From the NCBI RefSeq assembly GCF_000400505.1, contig NZ_CM001857.1, positions 3,716,390 through 3,780,389 of the forward strand: 64,000 bases of DNA. Reading direction: 5' to 3'. This DNA comes from Musicola paradisiaca NCPPB 2511. Lineage in GTDB: Bacteria > Pseudomonadota > Gammaproteobacteria > Enterobacterales > Enterobacteriaceae. A program made the translations under genes and the position numbers. Under the pieces are notes generated by a model. The model did no database searches. It was given only the letters and a program-made list of their open reading frames with translations, and was not told the DNA's origin. Shown here piece by piece: positions 56,824 through 64,000 of the stretch; the first letter of the stretch is position 1, and every line of letters starts with the position of its first letter.

Positions 56824-57552
56824 TTATCGATACTCAACCTTCGTGGTATTCGTCAGCGTCGATAACGTCTGACCGGCGCCTTTGCCGTTGGTCATCAACA
56901 CCCGACACACCACCGGATTAAAACGCACATCGTAACGACAGGTAGTGCGGGTGATACTGGTCTGCTCGCCGTTTTCCGTCACGCTCATGGTGGAGTCGAG
57001 GCGTTTCCCCGGCGCAGCATCATTACGCAGAGAAACCAACGTCACTTTGCCGCTCTCCGGCGAGGTAAAAGTCATATCGCTGGGGAAACCGTCATCATCG
57101 TACTGGTAGGTGGCGAATGGCGTCGTATGGCCGTTATAAAATACGTCGGTGATAAACCCTTTATCATCATGCCGGTAGATCAGACGCCCATCGACGGATT
57201 TTTCCAGCAGGCAGTCTTTCCCCAGTTGGAACGCGGGTTTGCGATCATTGCGATCCACCAACAACTGCCCTTCGCGCACCAGGTCAAGATCCAGATTCAT
57301 CGTCGGCTGGTAGCTTTTCAGCGTATCGACGCAACCGTTCTGATTCAGCGTGACGGCCACATACGCCACCACTTTCCCCTGTTCATCAGTCTGGGTCTGT
57401 GTGAAACGCTTTATTTTTCCCCGTAAGGCATCAAAACCGAAAATATTGGAAAAACCCGCCATCATCGGGCTGACCGGCTCAAGACGTTGTTTATCGTCAC
57501 ATCCGGCCACCGCCAACATGGCGGCGGTCAGCGCTATTGTGCGTTTATTCAT
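56824..57552 (-). CDS. ynfC: YnfC-family lipoprotein
   Basis: 242-residue envelope lipoprotein of unknown function. Signal peptide with AVAGC lipobox (Cys18), then SPMMAGFSNIFGFDALRGKIKRFTQTQTDEQGKVVAYVAVTLNQNGCVDTL, the family core, and CRYDVRFNPVVCRVLMT near the end. ATG 57552 has AAGGAT immediately upstream; the frame extends without homology. Two cysteine pairs probably form disulfides. Confidence 0.87.
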   Translation of the reverse strand: MNKRTIALTAAMLAVAGCDDKQRLEPVSPMMAGFSNIFGFDALRGKIKRFTQTQTDEQGKVVAYVAVTLNQNGCVDTLKSYQPTMNLDLDLVREGQLLVDRNDRKPAFQLGKDCLLEKSVDGRLIYRHDDKGFITDVFYNGHTTPFATYQYDDDGFPSDMTFTSPESGKVTLVSLRNDAAPGKRLDSTMSVTENGEQTSITRTTCRYDVRFNPVVCRVLMTNGKGAGQTLSTLTNTTKVEYR

Positions 57553-57720
57553 ATCCTTATCCAATGCAATCGACGTGAAGTAGACGCCAGTGTACGCCAA
57601 TTCTCTGAGGGCAAAAAAGAAGATAAACAGACACGGCCGCGGTTCGAAAACGGAGGGTAGCGCTTCTGTAACGATGTTCCACTGCGACGGGCACATACAT
57701 GACGCCAAACCGATAAGCAG

Positions 57721-58269
57721 TCAGGCGGGAAACCGGGACGTTACAGGCGCCTCAATGCGATAAACCGCTACTCTCATCCGCTGACGCAGCGTCACCATCG
57801 TGACGCGATGGAAACCCAGCGCGTGAAACCCGCTTTTCAGCAGCACCCTGCCGGATGCCACATTCTGCGGCAGGTGACAGGCATAAATCCGCCGCACGCC
57901 CTGGCTGAAAGCAAACTGGCACATCGCCTGGCAGGCTTGTGTGCCCAACCCTTGATGCCAGTGCGCCGCCGTCAGCCAATAGCCGATTTCCGGCTTATCG
58001 CCATCCATTGCACTCAACGCAATCACACCGATCAGCTGCCGACTGTGCTGCAGGCAAATGGCGAAAGCCGCGCTTTGCCCCAGCGTCCAGCTGTCCTCCA
58101 GACCGGTAATCCAGCGTTCAATCAATTCACGGGGGCACGGATACGGAATTTGCACCGTCATGGCGGCGATGCGCGGGTCGCTATTGAGCAGTTGGGTCAA
58201 CACGAGGGCATCCGACAGGCGCAACGGACGCAATTGCAGGTGTGTGGTGGTCAGCGAAGGTTGCTGCAT
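57721..58269 (-). CDS. GNAT acetyltransferase, RimJ/RimL type
   Basis: 182 residues: TTTHLQLRPLRLSDALVLTQLLNSDPRIAAMT at the start and the acetyl-CoA loop YWLTAAHWHQGLGTQACQAMCQFAFSQGVRRIYACHLPQNVASGRVLLKSGFHALGF. Members acetylate ribosomal proteins, amino-acid or antibiotic amines; substrate unknown. AAAGGAGATT precedes the ATG. Single gene after 169 bp from ynfC. Confidence 0.85.
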   Translation of the reverse strand: MQQPSLTTTHLQLRPLRLSDALVLTQLLNSDPRIAAMTVQIPYPCPRELIERWITGLEDSWTLGQSAAFAICLQHSRQLIGVIALSAMDGDKPEIGYWLTAAHWHQGLGTQACQAMCQFAFSQGVRRIYACHLPQNVASGRVLLKSGFHALGFHRVTMVTLRQRMRVAVYRIEAPVTSRFPA

Positions 58270-58380
58270 GCCGAATCTCCTTTAAGACGCCCGACCCGGC
58301 CTGCAAGGCGAAGCGCACAGTATTAGGCTGCGCCCGCCGCTATGCGTGACGCAGCCTAAATCCCCCGCGTTCCACGACGA

Positions 58381-58803
58381 TCAGGAATACAAAATACCTG
58401 CCGCCTGATCGCATTCCTGCCGGGTGAATCCCGCATAAGACAATGCATCCATGAGGATTTTCCTATCTATGCCGGGATAAACGTCGTCATCCATAATAAA
58501 GCTGCCCACTTCATCTGGCGCCAGTTGAGGAAACTGCTGGTGCAAACCAGTGGCAACATCACGAGCGGCATAGCCCAGAGCGCGCAAAATCGATGCAATC
58601 TCCAGCGGCGACGTCTCCTCCTGATATACCGTATAAATCACATCCGCCAGTAAGCTGGGAGTAAGCACATTCACTTTAGAAACATCGTTATAGCGGCTTC
58701 CCAGCGACTGGATGATATGCTCAACGGCCTCGCTGGGCCCATAGCCCCGTTCGCGAATACGAGACAACACGGACACCATCTTCTCTTTCAGATCGATAAA
58801 CAT
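58381..58803 (-). CDS. Hypothetical protein, mostly helical
   Basis: 140 residues; no family recognised. Soluble and largely alpha-helical by sequence (EKMVSVLSRIRERGYGPSEAVEHIIQSLG, LADVIYTVYQEETSPLEIASILRALGYAARDVATGL, DRKILMDALSYAGFTRQECDQAAGILYS). The pattern of repeated short helical units each ending in a glycine/aromatic turn could be a small helical repeat. ATG 58803 has AAGGAA at good spacing, supporting a real gene. Its neighbours (acetyltransferase, nifJ) give no hint. Confidence 0.65.
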   Translation of the reverse strand: MFIDLKEKMVSVLSRIRERGYGPSEAVEHIIQSLGSRYNDVSKVNVLTPSLLADVIYTVYQEETSPLEIASILRALGYAARDVATGLHQQFPQLAPDEVGSFIMDDDVYPGIDRKILMDALSYAGFTRQECDQAAGILYS

Positions 58804-62964
<4,161 letters not shown>

Positions 62965-62997
62965 TACGGTTTCGAACGTGCGTCATGCCCGATGAAA

Positions 62998-63027
62998 GCG
63001 GCCCTCGACTGAGGGCCGCACTGTTTT
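62998..63027 (+). terminator. Terminator after nifJ
   Basis: 9-bp stem GCGGCCCTC / GAGGGCCGC with a 4-base loop, followed by ACTGTTTTC. Lies 33 bp after the nifJ stop. Confidence 0.87.
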
Positions 63028-63215
63028 CTGCGCGAAAAGGCCGGTTGTTTCCGTGATCAGCAACAAAAAATGTGATTCATTACACATCTGGTTTTCTCCG
63101 ACGCCATTCTGAACATATAATGCGCACCGGTCGTCGGCAGTTCGGACTCTCCGGCCCGACCGCCTATAAATAAACGTTCCCTTATGCCGGAATGGCTTTA
63201 ACACTCAACAAAGAT

Positions 63216-64000
63216 ATGAAAATGAGCATTCGCGCGATCTTGACGTTAGTGACGGCGGCCGCTGCCTTTAGCCAGACAGCCCAAGCCGTGGTTTATCCCT
63301 TGCCTGCACCGAACAGCCGTCTGGTGGGCGAAAATATCCAAGTCACCATCCCCACCGACAGCACCGCTGCGCTGGAGCATTTTGCCGCCCAGTACCAAAT
63401 GGGGCTCAGCAACCTGCTGGAAGCTAATCCGGGTATTGACGTCTACCTGCCCAAACCCGGCAGCACCATGACCGTTCCTCAGCAACTCATCCTGCCCGAT
63501 GCGCCGCGCGAAGGCATCGTTATCAACAGCGCTGAAATGCGCCTGTACTACTACCCGAAAGGTTCCAAGACCGTAGTCGTGCTGCCGATCGGTATCGGCC
63601 AGCTTGGCAAAGATACGCCGATCAACTGGGTCACATCCGTACAGCGCAAGAAAGAGCGCCCGACCTGGACGCCGACCGCCGCCATGCATGCCGAATATGC
63701 AGCCCGCGGCGAGTTCCTGCCGAAAATCTATCCGGCCGGCCCAGATAACCCGATGGGCCTGTACGCGCTCTACATCGGCAATCTGTACGCCATCCACGGC
63801 ACCAACGCCAATTTCGGTATCGGCCTGCGCGTCAGCCACGGCTGTGTCCGTCTACGCGACAAAGACATCAAGTTCCTGTTCAGCAATGTTCCGGTCGGTA
63901 CCCGGGTTCAGTTCATTAATGAGCCGGTAAAAGCTACCGTCGAGCCGGATGGTTCCCGTTACGTGGAAGTTCATAATCCGCTGTCCCGTACCGAAGAGGA
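63216..64000 (+). CDS. ybiS: L,D-transpeptidase YbiS, 5' part (runs off window)
   Basis: Periplasmic L,D-transpeptidase (LdtB) that anchors Braun lipoprotein to peptidoglycan. The frame is open to the window end, 261 codons so far of roughly 306. Signal peptide ([24 protein letters not shown]), then [22 protein letters not shown], a LysM-like segment, [32 protein letters not shown], and the catalytic YkuD motif [28 protein letters not shown] with the nucleophile Cys. Similarity is closest to YbiS among the E. coli Ldt paralogues. ATG 63216; ATG 63222 is also in frame. Confidence 0.95.
   Translation, partial: MKMSIRAILTLVTAAAAFSQTAQAVVYPLPAPNSRLVGENIQVTIPTDSTAALEHFAAQYQMGLSNLLEANPGIDVYLPKPGSTMTVPQQLILPDAPREGIVINSAEMRLYYYPKGSKTVVVLPIGIGQLGKDTPINWVTSVQRKKERPTWTPTAAMHAEYAARGEFLPKIYPAGPDNPMGLYALYIGNLYAIHGTNANFGIGLRVSHGCVRLRDKDIKFLFSNVPVGTRVQFINEPVKATVEPDGSRYVEVHNPLSRTEE

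Overview
The window is chromosomal DNA of a gamma-proteobacterium of the Enterobacterales. Gene content and order (ptsI-crr, cysM, yfeX, hemF, maeB, mntH, grpE/nadK/recN/bamE, ratAB, smpB-ssrA, ddlA, nifJ, ybiS) and close protein identity to enterobacterial sequences point to a soft-rot Pectobacteriaceae genome such as Dickeya or a close relative. The genus is inferred from overall content, not from a single diagnostic gene.

Layout. 1-1550: end of the PTS operon (ptsI 3' part, crr). 1853-7322: a CpxAR-like two-component pair divergent from a macAB tripartite-exporter operon. 7365-13376: cysM, a Dyp-type peroxidase (yfeX), a CodB-like permease with a LuxR-type regulator and an acetyltransferase in AT-rich DNA, sfsB, and the lipoprotein yfeY. 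13377-17349: an AT-rich gene-poor kilobase with an ERIC element, then a three-gene operon (unknown protein, cysteine desulfurase, DMT exporter). 17586-30424: core genes ypeA, hemF-yaiI, maeB, nudK, mntH (Fur box), grpE (sigma-32 promoter), nadK, recN (two LexA boxes), bamE, ratAB, smpB and the tmRNA gene ssrA.

30425-36130 is a small genomic island in the 3' end of ssrA. It holds a P4-type tyrosine recombinase, two tandem XRE repressor paralogues sharing a four-copy operator, a Ner-like regulator, a 1.2 kb gene-poor stretch packed with nested palindromes, and one AT-rich cargo gene encoding a 606-residue protein with a nuclease-like D...HxK motif. The right end carries a degenerate ssrA attachment copy and a second ssrA-plus-terminator remnant.

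36581-47033: a nucleoside-recognition membrane protein, a secreted histidine phosphatase, a complete iron-type ABC importer, an N-succinylamino-acid-racemase-like enolase, an MFS transporter with divergent LysR regulator, and mltB. 47443-54170: a soluble two-PAS chemoreceptor (BdlA-like) and an amine or amino-acid catabolic cluster (APC permease, iron alcohol dehydrogenase, class III aminotransferase, AraC regulator). 54471-64000: ddlA, a YciI protein, a broken glyoxalase-fold gene, a DinI-like SOS gene, ynfC, a RimJ/L-type acetyltransferase, a hypothetical gene, nifJ (ydbK) with a one-base frameshift in a T tract, and the 5' part of ybiS.

Most of the window is ordinary conserved chromosome. 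The accessory interest is in the ssrA island, the cysteine desulfurase operon, the MacAB/two-component locus and the nifJ frameshift.
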